DNA of 64,000 nt, taken from positions 1-64,000 of the forward strand of contig NZ_NSGJ01000002.1 of NCBI RefSeq assembly GCF_002286775.1, read 5' to 3'. Both the position numbers and the translations under genes were made by a program. The notes under the pieces are model-generated. The model had not been told where the DNA came from, made no database searches, and saw only the letters and a program-made list of their open reading frames with translations. Of the stretch, positions 51,139 through 61,516 are shown piece by piece; within the stretch, counting starts at the first letter, position 1; the number at the start of each line of letters is the position of its first letter. This DNA comes from Myroides sp. N17-2 (lineage in GTDB: Bacteria; Bacteroidota; Bacteroidia; Flavobacteriales; Flavobacteriaceae).

Positions 51139-54100
51139 ATGATATATAAGCCTTCATTTTCAATTTATAACGCATCAGCTGGTTCAGGTAAGACGCATAC
51201 TCTAGTGAAAGAGTATCTCAAGATATTACTTTTAGATAGACAAGACGATGCCTATAAAAAGATCCTAGCTATTACATTTACTAATAAAGCTGTGGCTGAA
51301 ATGAAGAGTCGTGTGGTATCTTGTTTGAACGCTTTTTCAAAAGATGTACTTGACCCAAAATACCAAAGTATTTTTGACCAAGTACAACAAGAGACAGCAT
51401 TAAAGAAGGATTTTATACAGGCTAAATCAGGACGTATTATCAGAAGTATTATTCATAATTATGCTTCATTTGATATTTCTACTATTGATAAATTTACTCA
51501 TAAAGTTATTCGTTCATTTGCTTTCGATTTAGAACTGCCAATGTCATTTGAGGTTTCTTTAGATTCAGACGAATTGCTTCAAGAATCTGTTGATGCTGTG
51601 ATAGCAAAAGCGGGTATAGATAGTGAATTGACAGATTTGCTTATTGATTTCTCTATTGATAAGGCAGATAACGACAAGAGTTGGGATATCACAAGAGAGC
51701 TAAAAGAAGTAGGCTCGTTATTATTAAATGAAAATAATAGAGAAGAGATTGCTTTATTTTCTAACCACACTTTGGAGGACTTTGTGAAAGTAAGAGATTT
51801 TCTTCGTATTGAAATAAAGAATCTTACTGCAGAGAGTATTGAAATAGGAAAAAGTATTCTTGATTTAATAGAATCCAAAGGAATGGATAAGACGTCATTC
51901 TCTGGACAATATTTTATTAAACACATTGATAATGTTATATCTGATACTGTTGGTACTACGAAGAGATATCACGAGTTTGATGATATTAAGATTAAGAAAA
52001 CAACGAAAGATGTAGAACTAATAGAGGCTTTTATTCCTGATTTTTTAAGAATGCTTGCTCAGGTATATGATTTATACTCACGTAGAGCGTTTTATAAGGC
52101 ATTTTTAAAGAATTTAACGCCATTGTCATTGCTAAGTACTATCGGGCAAGAGATGGATAAAATACAGGCAGAAAATAACATCTTGTCTATTACACAGTTT
52201 AACGCGATTATTCACAATGAAATACAGAATCAACCTGCGCCATTTATTTATGAGCGTTTAGGAGAGCGTTATCATCATTTCTTTATAGATGAGTTTCAAG
52301 ATACTTCTGAGATGCAGTGGCAGAACTTAGTGCCGCTTATAGATAATGCATTGGCAGGTGAAGACTATGCTGGTGTGAAAGGAAGTTTAATGATCGTAGG
52401 AGATCCTAAGCAGTCTATATACCGCTGGCGAGGTGGTAAAGCAGAGCAGTTTATTGCCTTGAGTAAAGATGAGAATCCATTCTCTAATCCAGAAAAGCAG
52501 ACGGTTAATCTTGGGCGAAATTACAGAAGTTATGCAGAGGTGATTAATTTTAATAACAGACTGTTTAAAGATGTATCACGTAATTTTATCAATGAAGATT
52601 ATAAAGATCTTTATGAAAATAATAGCCATCAAGAAGTAAATAGTAAAGAGGGAGGGTATGTTAATATTACTTTCTTAGAGAAAGATGAAAGTGAGGAACC
52701 TGAGGTTAAAGATATGCAGTATGCTAATGCCACATTAGGAGCTATTAACCAAGCAGTAGAACAAGGTTTTGATCTAAAAGATATTGTTATTCTGACACGT
52801 AAGAGAAATCACGGTGTGTTACTTGCTAATTTCCTAACAGAGAATGGTTTGGAGATATTATCTTCAGACTCTTTGTTGATTAATAATGCTAGTGAAGTGC
52901 GTCTAATCATTAATGTACTTAAGTTTCTTAAGACAGATCGAGACTTAGAAGCGAAGATGATGATGTTATATTACATCGGCTCTAAGCGAGAAGATGTAAG
53001 TAAGAAGCACGATTTTATCAAGGAGGGATTATCATTCCTTTTAGAGGAGGAATTCGAAGCTTGGTTAGTTGATAATGGAGTACCTATTTCGTTTGAGGCA
53101 TGTCGTTCTAAATCGCTTTATGATGCTGTAGAGGCAATCATTTTAGCATTTATGCCGGATAAAGGAGCTAATTCTTACGTTTTATATTTCTTAGATTTAG
53201 TTTTAGAAAAGTCGCTAAAGAGTCAGTTTGGGATTAGTGACTTCTTAGAATATTGGAATACAAATTACCAAAAGTTTAGTATACCTACTCCGGAAGGGCG
53301 TAATGCGGTGCAGATAATGACTATCCACAAATCTAAAGGATTAGAGTTTCCTGTAGTAATCTTTCCATTTGCAGAAGAAGACTTTACTAGGCCAAGTAGA
53401 GATAAACTATGGGTAAATATAGAAACAGATAAAGATCACATTATGTTTCCCAAGGCATTAGTTGATTCTAAGAAAGAGGTAATGGAGTATGGTGAGTACG
53501 CTCAACAGCTTTATGAGAAGAAAGAACAAGAAATGTTATTAGATAATGTGAATGTTCTATATGTTGCGCTTACACGTGCAGAAGAACAATTATATGTTAT
53601 TAGTTATAAGAATGTAACAAGTAAAGGGGAGTTTAAAAATAACCTCTCTAAGTTCTTTTTAGAGTTCTTAGTGACAGAGGGGGTTTATAATGATGTAGAT
53701 ATGTCTTATTCATTTGGTGTTAATCAAAGAATGTCTAAGAAAAGAGAGGTAGAGACAGAAGAAGTGAATAAAATGATTCTTCCTGTCAAGAAAGCTTTAG
53801 ACTTTGAAGCTATTAAGATTGCTCAGAGAGAGGCGCTGATGTGGGATTCACATAATCAGAAGGCGATAGAGTATGGTAACCTAGTGCATAAGTTGATGTC
53901 TTTCGTTACAGATTATAAGGATGTGGATAGTGCAGTTAATGAAGGTCTAGAAAAAGGAATGATACAGGAAGAGGCTAAGGATAATTTTATAGATATTATA
54001 CAAAAGATAGTAAGTCACCCTGAGTTAGAGATTTTCTTTAGAGCAGATAATATCGTGTTTAATGAACGTGTTATCATAGGCCCGTATCAGCGTAATACTA

Positions 54101-54285
54101 TTCCTGATAGGGTAGTGATAAGAGGTAAGCAAGCGTATATCTTAGACTACAAGACAGGTAAAGAAGATGAGAAGTATAAGGAACAAGTGCAATCTTATGG
54201 TAAGTCTTTAGTTGAAATGGGGTATGAAGTCGTTAAAATGACCTTGCTGTATACCGGAGAGAACTTAAATATAATACATTTGTAG
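51139..54285 (+). CDS. UvrD/RecB-type helicase-nuclease (AddA-like)
   Basis: Large DNA-repair helicase of 1048 residues. Walker A is NASAGSGKTHTLVKEYL (Gly15 to Thr19), motif II HFFIDEFQDTSEMQW, a Q-motif-like region and helicase motif VGDPKQSIYRWRGG (III), motif V TIHKSKGLEFPVVI and motif VI LYVALTRAEEQLYVI. A C-terminal PD-(D/E)XK nuclease domain carries PDRVVIRGKQAYILDYKTGK. This is the AddA architecture for double-strand-break resection. Its probable partner (AddB-like) is at 57100, separated by kbl and an OmpA gene, so they are not simply adjacent. Confidence 0.9.
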   Translation: MIYKPSFSIYNASAGSGKTHTLVKEYLKILLLDRQDDAYKKILAITFTNKAVAEMKSRVVSCLNAFSKDVLDPKYQSIFDQVQQETALKKDFIQAKSGRIIRSIIHNYASFDISTIDKFTHKVIRSFAFDLELPMSFEVSLDSDELLQESVDAVIAKAGIDSELTDLLIDFSIDKADNDKSWDITRELKEVGSLLLNENNREEIALFSNHTLEDFVKVRDFLRIEIKNLTAESIEIGKSILDLIESKGMDKTSFSGQYFIKHIDNVISDTVGTTKRYHEFDDIKIKKTTKDVELIEAFIPDFLRMLAQVYDLYSRRAFYKAFLKNLTPLSLLSTIGQEMDKIQAENNILSITQFNAIIHNEIQNQPAPFIYERLGERYHHFFIDEFQDTSEMQWQNLVPLIDNALAGEDYAGVKGSLMIVGDPKQSIYRWRGGKAEQFIALSKDENPFSNPEKQTVNLGRNYRSYAEVINFNNRLFKDVSRNFINEDYKDLYENNSHQEVNSKEGGYVNITFLEKDESEEPEVKDMQYANATLGAINQAVEQGFDLKDIVILTRKRNHGVLLANFLTENGLEILSSDSLLINNASEVRLIINVLKFLKTDRDLEAKMMMLYYIGSKREDVSKKHDFIKEGLSFLLEEEFEAWLVDNGVPISFEACRSKSLYDAVEAIILAFMPDKGANSYVLYFLDLVLEKSLKSQFGISDFLEYWNTNYQKFSIPTPEGRNAVQIMTIHKSKGLEFPVVIFPFAEEDFTRPSRDKLWVNIETDKDHIMFPKALVDSKKEVMEYGEYAQQLYEKKEQEMLLDNVNVLYVALTRAEEQLYVISYKNVTSKGEFKNNLSKFFLEFLVTEGVYNDVDMSYSFGVNQRMSKKREVETEEVNKMILPVKKALDFEAIKIAQREALMWDSHNQKAIEYGNLVHKLMSFVTDYKDVDSAVNEGLEKGMIQEEAKDNFIDIIQKIVSHPELEIFFRADNIVFNERVIIGPYQRNTIPDRVVIRGKQAYILDYKTGKEDEKYKEQVQSYGKSLVEMGYEVVKMTLLYTGENLNIIHL

Positions 54286-54324
54286 AATAGAGTATAAAAA
54301 CGTTTAAAGCTAAAAATATATAAT

Positions 54325-55518
54325 ATGTACGGAAAGATTAAAGAACATCTTCAAAATGAATTAAAGTCAATAGAGGATAATGGACTTTTTAAAAAGGAAC
54401 GCATTATTACTTCTCCACAAGGAGCAGAGATCACTGTATCAACAGGGGATAAGGTTTTAAACTTTTGTGCAAACAACTATTTAGGGTTGTCATCACATCC
54501 AGAAGTAATTAAAGCAGCGAAAGAAGCTTTAGATACACACGGATTTGGGATGTCATCAGTTCGCTTTATTTGTGGAACGCAAGATATTCACAAAAAATTA
54601 GAAGCAACGATTGCTGATTTTTATGGTACAGAAGATACGATTCTTTATGCTGCAGCATTTGATGCAAATGGAGGTGTATTTGAACCATTATTAGGAGCAG
54701 AGGATGCTATCATCTCTGATAGTTTAAATCACGCGTCTATTATTGATGGAGTTAGATTGTGTAAGGCTGCTCGTTACCGTTATGAGAATAACAATATGGC
54801 AGAATTAGAAGAGCAGTTGATTAAAGCTAATGAAGCAGGGCATCGTTTTAAGATTATCGTTACAGATGGAGTGTTCTCTATGGACGGTCTAGTAGCGCCA
54901 TTAGATAAGATTTGTGATTTAGCAGATAAGTATGATGCGTTGGTAATGGTAGATGAGTGTCACGCTGCTGGATTTATCGGTGCAACAGGTAAAGGTACTT
55001 TAGAGGCTAAAAACGTAATGGGACGTGTGGATATCATCACAGGAACATTAGGAAAAGCACTAGGTGGAGCAATGGGAGGATACACTACAGGTAAAAAAGA
55101 GATCATAGAATTATTAAGACAACGTTCTAGACCATACTTATTTTCTAATTCATTAGCACCTATGATTGTTGGGGCTTCTATAAAAGTATTTGAATTACTT
55201 CAGAATGATACTTCTTTAAGAGATAAGTTAGAGTGGAATACAAACTACTTTAAAGCAGGGATGAAAAATGCAGGAATTGACATTATTGATGGAGATTCTG
55301 CTATCGTTCCAGTAATGCTTTATGATGCGAAATTATCTCAAGTTATGGCGGATCGTTTGCTAGAAGAAGGGGTTTATGTGACCGGATTCTTCTATCCAGT
55401 GGTTCCTCAAGACAAGGCTAGAATACGAGTTCAACTATCTGCGGCTCATACGAAAGAGCACTTAGATAAAGCGATTGCAGCCTTTACTAAGGTGGCTAAA
55501 GAGCTAAAAGTTATCTAA
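54325..55518 (+). CDS. kbl: Glycine C-acetyltransferase (2-amino-3-ketobutyrate CoA ligase)
   Basis: PLP enzyme of threonine catabolism and glycine/acetyl-CoA interconversion. 397 residues, normal length. PLP contacts [14 protein letters not shown] and the Schiff-base lysine in [15 protein letters not shown] are present, and the N-terminus [14 protein letters not shown] fits the alpha-oxoamine synthase group. No threonine dehydrogenase gene (tdh) is adjacent. It sits between the AddA-like and AddB-like genes, an arrangement seen in other Flavobacteriaceae. Confidence 0.95.
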   Translation: MYGKIKEHLQNELKSIEDNGLFKKERIITSPQGAEITVSTGDKVLNFCANNYLGLSSHPEVIKAAKEALDTHGFGMSSVRFICGTQDIHKKLEATIADFYGTEDTILYAAAFDANGGVFEPLLGAEDAIISDSLNHASIIDGVRLCKAARYRYENNNMAELEEQLIKANEAGHRFKIIVTDGVFSMDGLVAPLDKICDLADKYDALVMVDECHAAGFIGATGKGTLEAKNVMGRVDIITGTLGKALGGAMGGYTTGKKEIIELLRQRSRPYLFSNSLAPMIVGASIKVFELLQNDTSLRDKLEWNTNYFKAGMKNAGIDIIDGDSAIVPVMLYDAKLSQVMADRLLEEGVYVTGFFYPVVPQDKARIRVQLSAAHTKEHLDKAIAAFTKVAKELKVI

Positions 55519-55563
55519 TTTAAAAGCTATGTGCAATAAAAAGCACGATTCTTAACGAAATTT

Positions 55564-55595
55564 TTTGTAAATCTTGTTTGAGAATTGTACTTTTG
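55564..55595 (+). promoter_or_regulatory. Strong promoter of the OmpA gene
   Basis: TTTG (55564-55567, within a six-T run), 20 bases, TACTTTTG (55588-55595). The full two-box match, 33 bases before the ATG, fits an abundant outer-membrane protein. Confidence 0.75.
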
Positions 55596-55628
55596 CTATA
55601 ATATTACGGTAAAGTAAAAATAAAAGTT

Positions 55629-57029
55629 ATGAAACATTTCAACAAATTATTTGCAGCAGCAATACTTTGTGCAGGGCTTTCAGCTCACGCTCAAGATGCT
55701 GACCATCCATGGGCTGTAACTGTTGGAGCTAACGCAGTAGATACTAAAGTTAGTACTTCTAGCAGCTTCGCACACAGAACGGGAGGGTATTTTAATACTA
55801 GCAATTGGAATATTCTACCTTCAGTATCTTACTTAAATGTAGCTAGATACTTAGGTGATGGATTTTCACTTGGTTTAGTAGGGTCAGTTAATAAAATTGA
55901 CAAGTTTATCAAACCAGAAGCTGAGGGGTATGAGAAATACAACCCAGGAGATTTAACTTACTACGGAATTGACGCAGAGGTTAAATATAGCTTCAAAGAA
56001 TTATTAAAATCAAAAGTAGTAGATCCATTCATCTTAGTTGGTGGAGGTTATACTTTTATGGGGGATGCAAGTCAAGGAACAGTTAATGGTGGAGCTGGAT
56101 TAAACTTCTGGTTTACTAAGAACGTTGCTTTAACAGTGCAATCTACTTATAAACATTCATTCTCTGATTCTAGATTACCAGATGTAGGTGTTGCTTCACA
56201 CATTCAACACTTCGCAGGTATCCGTTTCCAATTTGGAGGTAAAGATACTGACGGTGATGGAATCTTAGATAAATATGACGAATGTCCAGACGTTCCAGGT
56301 TTAGCTGAATTCAACGGTTGTCCTGATACTGACGGAGATGGTATTCCAGATCACAAAGATGAGTGTCCAGACGTTCCAGGTTTACCTGAATTCAACGGAT
56401 GTCCTGATACTGATGGAGATGGTATTCCAGATCATAAAGATGAGTGTCCAGACGTTCCAGGTTTAGCTGAATTCAACGGTTGTCCTGATACTGACGGAGA
56501 CGGTGTGCCAGATAACAAAGACGAATGTCCTGAAGTTCCTGGTCCAAAAGAAAACAAAGGTTGTCCATGGCCAGATAGAGATGGAGACGGAGTGCCTGAT
56601 CATTTAGACAAATGTCCAGATGTACCTGGTCCAGCTTCTAACAATGGATGTCCTGAAGTTAAAGAAATCAAAGCTGAACAAGTAAAACAGCTTAACGATT
56701 ACGGAAAAACTTTATTATTCCACACTGGAAAATACACTTTCCAAGACGGTTCTTATGCTGTTTTAGATAACATGGTTAAAATTATGAAAGAATACCCAAC
56801 TGCTAAATTCCACATCGCTGGATATACTGACAGTACAGGTTCTAACAAAATTAACTTACCATTATCTGACAACAGAGCAAATGCTGTAAAAGTTTACTTA
56901 ATTGAAAAAGGAATCGATTCTTCTAGATTAACTTCTAAAGGATACGGATCAGCTGATCCAATCGCTTCTAACAAAACAGTTAAAGGACGTGAGTTAAACA
57001 GACGTGTTGAGATTCAATTAGCTAAATAA
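55629..57029 (+). CDS. OmpA-family outer-membrane protein with calcium-binding TSP3 repeats
   Basis: 466 residues: signal peptide ending LSAHAQ, an eight-stranded-type barrel domain (about 25-200), a linker of five thrombospondin type-3 repeats (residues 206-342; [19 protein letters not shown] pattern with Asp and Cys pairs, calcium binding), and a C-terminal OmpA/Pal peptidoglycan-binding domain (about 355-466; [34 protein letters not shown]). It links the outer membrane to the cell wall. Strong promoter, terminator after. Confidence 0.95.
   Translation: MKHFNKLFAAAILCAGLSAHAQDADHPWAVTVGANAVDTKVSTSSSFAHRTGGYFNTSNWNILPSVSYLNVARYLGDGFSLGLVGSVNKIDKFIKPEAEGYEKYNPGDLTYYGIDAEVKYSFKELLKSKVVDPFILVGGGYTFMGDASQGTVNGGAGLNFWFTKNVALTVQSTYKHSFSDSRLPDVGVASHIQHFAGIRFQFGGKDTDGDGILDKYDECPDVPGLAEFNGCPDTDGDGIPDHKDECPDVPGLPEFNGCPDTDGDGIPDHKDECPDVPGLAEFNGCPDTDGDGVPDNKDECPEVPGPKENKGCPWPDRDGDGVPDHLDKCPDVPGPASNNGCPEVKEIKAEQVKQLNDYGKTLLFHTGKYTFQDGSYAVLDNMVKIMKEYPTAKFHIAGYTDSTGSNKINLPLSDNRANAVKVYLIEKGIDSSRLTSKGYGSADPIASNKTVKGRELNRRVEIQLAK
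56244..56654 (+). repeat. TSP3 coding repeat in the OmpA gene
   Basis: Five tandem coding units of about 81 bases, the first four strikingly alike at DNA level (units 2 and 3 nearly identical). Each encodes a calcium-binding thrombospondin type-3 repeat. Unit number could vary by slippage. Confidence 0.9.
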
Positions 57030-57053
57030 TTGAGTTAAAACTTAATACTATAG

Positions 57054-57085
57054 AAAACGCTTCGAGTAATCGGAGCGTTTTTTTT
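57054..57085 (+). terminator. Terminator of the OmpA gene
   Basis: AAAACGCTTCG/CGGAGCGTTTT stem (one G-T pair) with a long T-run. Confidence 0.88.
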
Positions 57086-57099
57086 GTACCTTTATTTTT

Positions 57100-59865
57100 A
57101 TGGAATCGAATACATTTTTAGATAAGCTGAGTGCACAGATTAGCGCTGATTTTCCAAACTCTATGGAGAGATTGGTTATCGTTTTGCCTAATAAACGTGC
57201 GAAAGTCTTTTTGTTAGAAAACTTGAAGAAATATTATAGGACAAGTGTGTTCGCACCTGAGATTATAAATATTGAAGACTTTATACAGCAGATTTCTGGT
57301 ATTAGAGGAATTGATTCTATAGAACTTCTCTTTAAATTTTATATTGTTTATCAAGAGATAGAACAAGCAAATGCCCATGATTTTGAACGGTTCTCAAGTT
57401 GGGCAAATATGTTATTGGGTGATTTTAATGAAGTAGATAGATATTTACTGGATCCAAATTATGTGTTTTCGTATTTAAAAAATATTGAAGACATTAAGCA
57501 TTGGTCTCTTGATCCTGAAAAGAAAACAGATTTAATAACTAGTTACTTAGCCTTCTGGGAACAAATACCAGTTTATTATAATAAGTTATATGAAGTACTA
57601 TTAAATGAACGAGTAGGATATCAGGGGATGATCTATAGAGAGGCTGTAAAGCTTCATAAAGAATACTTAGGTAGTAACGACAAGGTATTTTACTTTGCAG
57701 GGTTTAATGCTTTAAATGCTGCAGAGGAGCAGATTATACAGCATTTCTTATTGGAGAAAAGAGGAAAGGTATTTTGGGATATAGATAAACACTTTTTAGA
57801 GGATCCTTATCATGACGCGGGGTTATTCTTACGCAGGATCAAAAATAGTTGGCAACATTATCAGTATAATCCATTTGAGTGGATTGTAGATGAGTTTGGC
57901 AAAGAAAAAAACATACAAGTTATTCAGACACCTAAAAGTGTAGGACAGGCTAAAATAGCAGGACAGATAGTAGAATCACTTGGTGAAGAGGCTTCTCGTC
58001 TTGAGAAAGTAGCGGTAGTATTAGGTGAGGAGAACTTGCTTCTGCCAGTATTACATAGTTTGCCATCGACTGTTTCGAGTTTGAATATTACTATGGGATA
58101 TAGTGGTAAAAGTAACCCGATACAGATACTGCTAAACAAAATATTTAAACTTCACTTATCTGCTATACGCCGTTCGGGGAAGCAATACGTCGTTTATTAT
58201 AAAGAGATCTTAGATGTATTAACGAATCCTGTGTTAGCGCAGATTATAGTTCCTGAGGAAGTTATTAAAGAAATTAATAACCGTAACTTAAGTTTCTTTA
58301 GCTTAAACCGTTTTAATGAATGGATTTCTGACAGTGATTTTCCAATGCGTGCATTAGTGTTTAATGCTTGGAAAGATCGTACTCCTGTTGAGATATTGCA
58401 GAACTTGGTTGAGATAGTATTAGCTATTAAGGCAAGTTTAAATGATGAGGTGCATAGTGAACGTATTAGTAAGACATTCTTATATTCGTCTTTTCAAATG
58501 CTTAACAGACTAGTATCATACTGTCAACGCTATGATTTTATTAAAAGTTATGATACTCTATATTCTCTATATAAACAAGTAATGGATATGTCTGAGGTTT
58601 CTTTTGAAGGTGAGCCTTTACAAGGATTACAAATTATGGGAGTATTAGAAAGTCGTGTTTTAGATTTTGATACGGTTATAGTTACTTCTGTTAATGAAGG
58701 TAAATTTCCTGCAGGTAAGTCGATAAATTCATTTATACCTTATGATGTTAAGCGTGAGATAGGTTTGCCGACTTATAAAGAGAAAGATGCTATTTATAGC
58801 TATCACTTTTATCATCTGTTATTAAGAGCGAAGAATGTATATTTGCTATATAACTCGCAGGCTGATGGGATGGATGCTGGTGAGAAGAGTAGATTCTTAA
58901 CTCAGTTAGAAGTAGAGCAATTAGATACACATAATGTGAAATATGTTACTTATTCTGCTGATTTACCTGAGAAGGCGAATGAGTTAATACAAGTGCCTAA
59001 ATCTACATTATTACAAGAGGAGTTAAAGAATATTTCAACAACGAAAGGGTTTTCTCCGTCGGCATTATCTAATTATCTGCGCAATCCTATACAGTTTTAT
59101 ATGCAGCGAGTATTGCGTATTAAAGAAGTAGAAGAGGTAGAGGAGAGTGTGGCTTTAAATACGCTGGGGACTATTATTCATAATTCATTAGAGAATCTAT
59201 ATAAACCTTATAAAGGAGCGAAGCTTACGGTAGATATTATTAAAAATATTCAGAGCAAAGCAGATGTAGAAGTTCAAGCACAGTTCGAAGAAGTTTTTAA
59301 TAGCGATAAAGAGAAGATTGGTAAGAATTTGCTTGCATTTGAGGTGGCTAAGCGTAATGTGTACCATTTCCTAGAAGAGGAATTGAATAAACTGAAGGAA
59401 GGAGATGATATTCTACTTCTAGAATTAGAGACAGAATTAACCTATACTTTAGAGGATGATAGATTGCCATATCCTATTAATCTATTTGGTTTTGTGGATA
59501 GAATAGAGGAGAGAAATGGCGTGATTAGAGTTATTGATTATAAAAGTGGAAAGGTAGAATCTAATAATGTAAAATTAAGTACTTGGGAAGGGCTAACCCT
59601 TGATCTAAAAAATGATAAGATTATTCAGCTGTTATGTTATGCATTAATGTACACTAAGAATAATCCGAATCAATCTGTAGAGGCAGGTATTTATTCTTTT
59701 AAAAATAGAAAGGAAGGATTCTTGTTCTTTGGGGTTAGAGAGGGAAGGAATGAAGTTAATCATGAGATTACTTACGATACATTAGCTTTATTTAAAGAGG
59801 AATTAGTCACTCTGTTATTAGAGATACTTAATCCTGATATTGATTTTATACAGAATGAGTTATAG
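57100..59865 (+). CDS. PD-(D/E)XK nuclease, AddB-like partner of the helicase
   Basis: 921 residues. The N-terminal region (MERLVIVLPNKRAKVFLLENL) is a helicase-like fold that lacks a clear Walker A lysine-loop. The C-terminal nuclease domain (about 680-900) has SALSNYLRNPIQFYMQRVL, then FVDRIEERNGVIRVIDYKSGK with the Asp and the E/D-x-K of PD-(D/E)XK nucleases. In AddB of Firmicutes the Y-x-x-C-P segment holds an iron-sulfur cysteine; here it is N-P, so no cluster is expected. Probably heterodimerises with the AddA-like protein at 51139. Starts 14 bases beyond the OmpA terminator. Confidence 0.86.
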   Translation: MESNTFLDKLSAQISADFPNSMERLVIVLPNKRAKVFLLENLKKYYRTSVFAPEIINIEDFIQQISGIRGIDSIELLFKFYIVYQEIEQANAHDFERFSSWANMLLGDFNEVDRYLLDPNYVFSYLKNIEDIKHWSLDPEKKTDLITSYLAFWEQIPVYYNKLYEVLLNERVGYQGMIYREAVKLHKEYLGSNDKVFYFAGFNALNAAEEQIIQHFLLEKRGKVFWDIDKHFLEDPYHDAGLFLRRIKNSWQHYQYNPFEWIVDEFGKEKNIQVIQTPKSVGQAKIAGQIVESLGEEASRLEKVAVVLGEENLLLPVLHSLPSTVSSLNITMGYSGKSNPIQILLNKIFKLHLSAIRRSGKQYVVYYKEILDVLTNPVLAQIIVPEEVIKEINNRNLSFFSLNRFNEWISDSDFPMRALVFNAWKDRTPVEILQNLVEIVLAIKASLNDEVHSERISKTFLYSSFQMLNRLVSYCQRYDFIKSYDTLYSLYKQVMDMSEVSFEGEPLQGLQIMGVLESRVLDFDTVIVTSVNEGKFPAGKSINSFIPYDVKREIGLPTYKEKDAIYSYHFYHLLLRAKNVYLLYNSQADGMDAGEKSRFLTQLEVEQLDTHNVKYVTYSADLPEKANELIQVPKSTLLQEELKNISTTKGFSPSALSNYLRNPIQFYMQRVLRIKEVEEVEESVALNTLGTIIHNSLENLYKPYKGAKLTVDIIKNIQSKADVEVQAQFEEVFNSDKEKIGKNLLAFEVAKRNVYHFLEEELNKLKEGDDILLLELETELTYTLEDDRLPYPINLFGFVDRIEERNGVIRVIDYKSGKVESNNVKLSTWEGLTLDLKNDKIIQLLCYALMYTKNNPNQSVEAGIYSFKNRKEGFLFFGVREGRNEVNHEITYDTLALFKEELVTLLLEILNPDIDFIQNEL

Positions 59866-59867
59866 AA

Positions 59868-59894
59868 AAATAGGAAAGCTCTTGCTTTCCTATT
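59868..59894. terminator. Terminator between AddB-like and hydrolase genes
   Basis: ATAGGAAAG/CTTTCCTAT with a CTCTTG loop and A/T-rich flanks lies between convergent genes. Confidence 0.8.
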
Positions 59895-59895
59895 C

Positions 59896-60681
59896 TTATT
59901 TTAGACTTGTTTTTAATGCTTCTAATAATTCTTCTTTAGCCTCTATCTGAGGCAAGTGACCACTATTAATCACAATAAGCTCTGTTTCTGTGTTCTCGAT
60001 TTCTTTAGTAACTTCATTTAGTGAAAGTACTGGGTCTAGACGTCCTATAATCATTTTAATAGGGTAAGGAGCGAAGTGCAGAAGAATCTCTCTGTCATTT
60101 CGTGACTTCATTCCTTCTACAGCAGCTAATATTCCTTGTTTAGAGATTTTTAATGCTGTTTCTAAGTGCTGTTCTACTTCTTTGGCATGAGTGATTTTGG
60201 CATCTTCAAGGAATGTATTATTTATGGCCATTGTTACAAATAGGTCACTGTTTTTCTTAATAACATCTAGCGCTCTATCTCTGTTTATCTTTCTTTCTGC
60301 GCTGTCAGCTCTAGTAGAAGATGATACTAGAACTATTTTCTTTACATAATCTGGATATAACTCGCCAAAAGCTAATGATACATAACCTCCCATGGAGTGA
60401 CCAATAAGAGTTACTTTCTTTAAGTTTAAAGAAGAGATTATGGCGAATACTGCATCAGCCATATCTTCCATAGTGTGTACATAACCTATGCATCCTGATT
60501 CTCCATGACCTAATAGGTCTATAGCAATGACTCTATACTTCTGAGAGAAGTAATCTAAGTAGTAATTCCACATGTTGCTGTTTTCTAAAAAACCATGTAA
60601 GAATACTAATGTATTTCCTTTCCCTTCGTCGTAGTATGATAAATTGGTGTTCTTATAAAGAATTTTTGTAACTCCCATCAT
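59896..60681 (-). CDS. Alpha/beta hydrolase
   Basis: Cytoplasmic hydrolase of 261 residues with the complete fold signature: oxyanion region VFLHGFLENSNMW, VIAIDLLGHGES, nucleophile elbow GHSMGGYV, catalytic Asp in RLDPVLS and His in NSGHLPQIEA. The cap is small. Substrate (ester, lactone or amide) cannot be predicted; resembles haloperoxidase/lipase-like hydrolases. Monocistronic, divergent from the chaN-like gene. A start at the second Met (60678) is equally possible. Confidence 0.9.
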   Translation of the reverse strand: MMGVTKILYKNTNLSYYDEGKGNTLVFLHGFLENSNMWNYYLDYFSQKYRVIAIDLLGHGESGCIGYVHTMEDMADAVFAIISSLNLKKVTLIGHSMGGYVSLAFGELYPDYVKKIVLVSSSTRADSAERKINRDRALDVIKKNSDLFVTMAINNTFLEDAKITHAKEVEQHLETALKISKQGILAAVEGMKSRNDREILLHFAPYPIKMIIGRLDPVLSLNEVTKEIENTETELIVINSGHLPQIEAKEELLEALKTSLK

Positions 60682-60693
60682 TGTAATTTGCTA

Positions 60694-60724
60694 CAAATTT
60701 AAAGTATAGTACCAATGAGTGCAA
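60694..60724 (-). promoter_or_regulatory. Promoter of the alpha/beta hydrolase gene
   Basis: On the minus strand TTG (60724-60722), 20 bases, TAAATTTG (60701-60694), 12 bases before the ATG. Confidence 0.6.
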
Positions 60725-60929
60725 GCTTTTAGCGCTCAAAAAAATAAGTAAACAAAGGTAATGTCTTGTGTGGTTAATTGTAATTCACTAAACAGCTTAT
60801 AGAGTCAAGTTAATATATAGTCAAATGGAATAGAAAGCATTTTAATGTCTAATGTATGTGTAAGTTTCTACAAGATTCATTTAGCGTACTGTTCTTTGAT
60901 TATCAGTCAAATATAGCTTAATTGATGCC

Positions 60930-61022
60930 TAAGAGGAGACTTGTGGAAGAATAAAGGGAGAATTCTTGGGTAAATGTCTTGTTAGCCCGTTTATTGTCCT
61001 AGTATTCTCCTACAATTGTCCT
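60930..61022. repeat. 11-bp phased head-to-head repeat array C
   Basis: Three 11-bp units centred on GGAGA/GGAAGA/GGGAGA (60930-60962) face three inverted 11-bp units ending in TCCT (60990-61022; typical unit TTTATTGTCCT). The arm AGGAGACTTGTGGAAGAAT (60934-60952) matches the reverse complement of 61004-61022 at 14 of 19 positions. Same plan as arrays A and B. Confidence 0.65.
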
Positions 61023-61440
61023 AGGAAAGGCTAACATAGTCGGTATTTACTGTGGTTAGGGGGTGTTTATGAAATAATGAGTAATTGTTTTTTTTACGCT
61101 ATAATATTGATTTGTAATTAATTACTCTTTTTGGGCTGAAAAAAAAACATCAGAAAAAGTGTTGTTTTGTATATTTTGAGGATTAAGAAAGGCCTTTTAG
61201 CTACAAAATAGTAGTTTCAAGTGTGTTGAATAGCAAATTTTAATAGGGAAGTAGTGCTGTAAAGAAAAAAAAGTTTTTAAATGTTTAGAAGGAAATACTT
61301 GGTTTAGGATTCTCTAATTTTTTTTTAAAATGTTTGTTTCGTCGGGAAATTGTTTTGCTTTTAATTCTTAATTTATTGCTCACAAATGGTTTAATCTATT
61401 GACTTATATCAGTAAATTAGATGTTGTTTATTTTGAGTGA

Positions 61441-61497
61441 TTAGATGTAGATTAGTCTATCTAAACTAAATCTAAATAAACTAAAAGTATATCTTTG
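61441..61497 (+). promoter_or_regulatory. Promoter and candidate operator of the chaN-like gene
   Basis: -7 element TATCTTTG (61490-61497), 19 bases before the ATG. Upstream lies an inverted repeat TTAGAT (61441-61446)/ATCTAA (61459-61464), followed by a run of CTAAA-type half-sites resembling those at the two TonB receptor promoters. Confidence 0.45.
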
Positions 61498-61516
61498 TCG
61501 TTCAAATTTATATACG

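Larger units (their letters stand above)
60682..61516. other. Long divergent intergenic region, hydrolase/chaN-like
   Basis: 835 bases without a credible gene. It contains the hydrolase promoter (60694-60724), 11-bp phased array C (60930-61022), a very AT-rich block with long T-runs (about 61080-61350) and the chaN-like promoter (61490-61497). Confidence 0.65.

Noticed and set aside
56244-56654. Near-identical tandem DNA units that could be read as a CRISPR or satellite
   Set aside because: They are in frame inside the OmpA gene and encode calcium-binding TSP3 repeats.
51139-59865. AddA/AddB-like genes as an anti-phage island
   Set aside because: The architecture is that of chromosomal break repair and the flanking genes are core metabolism and envelope genes.
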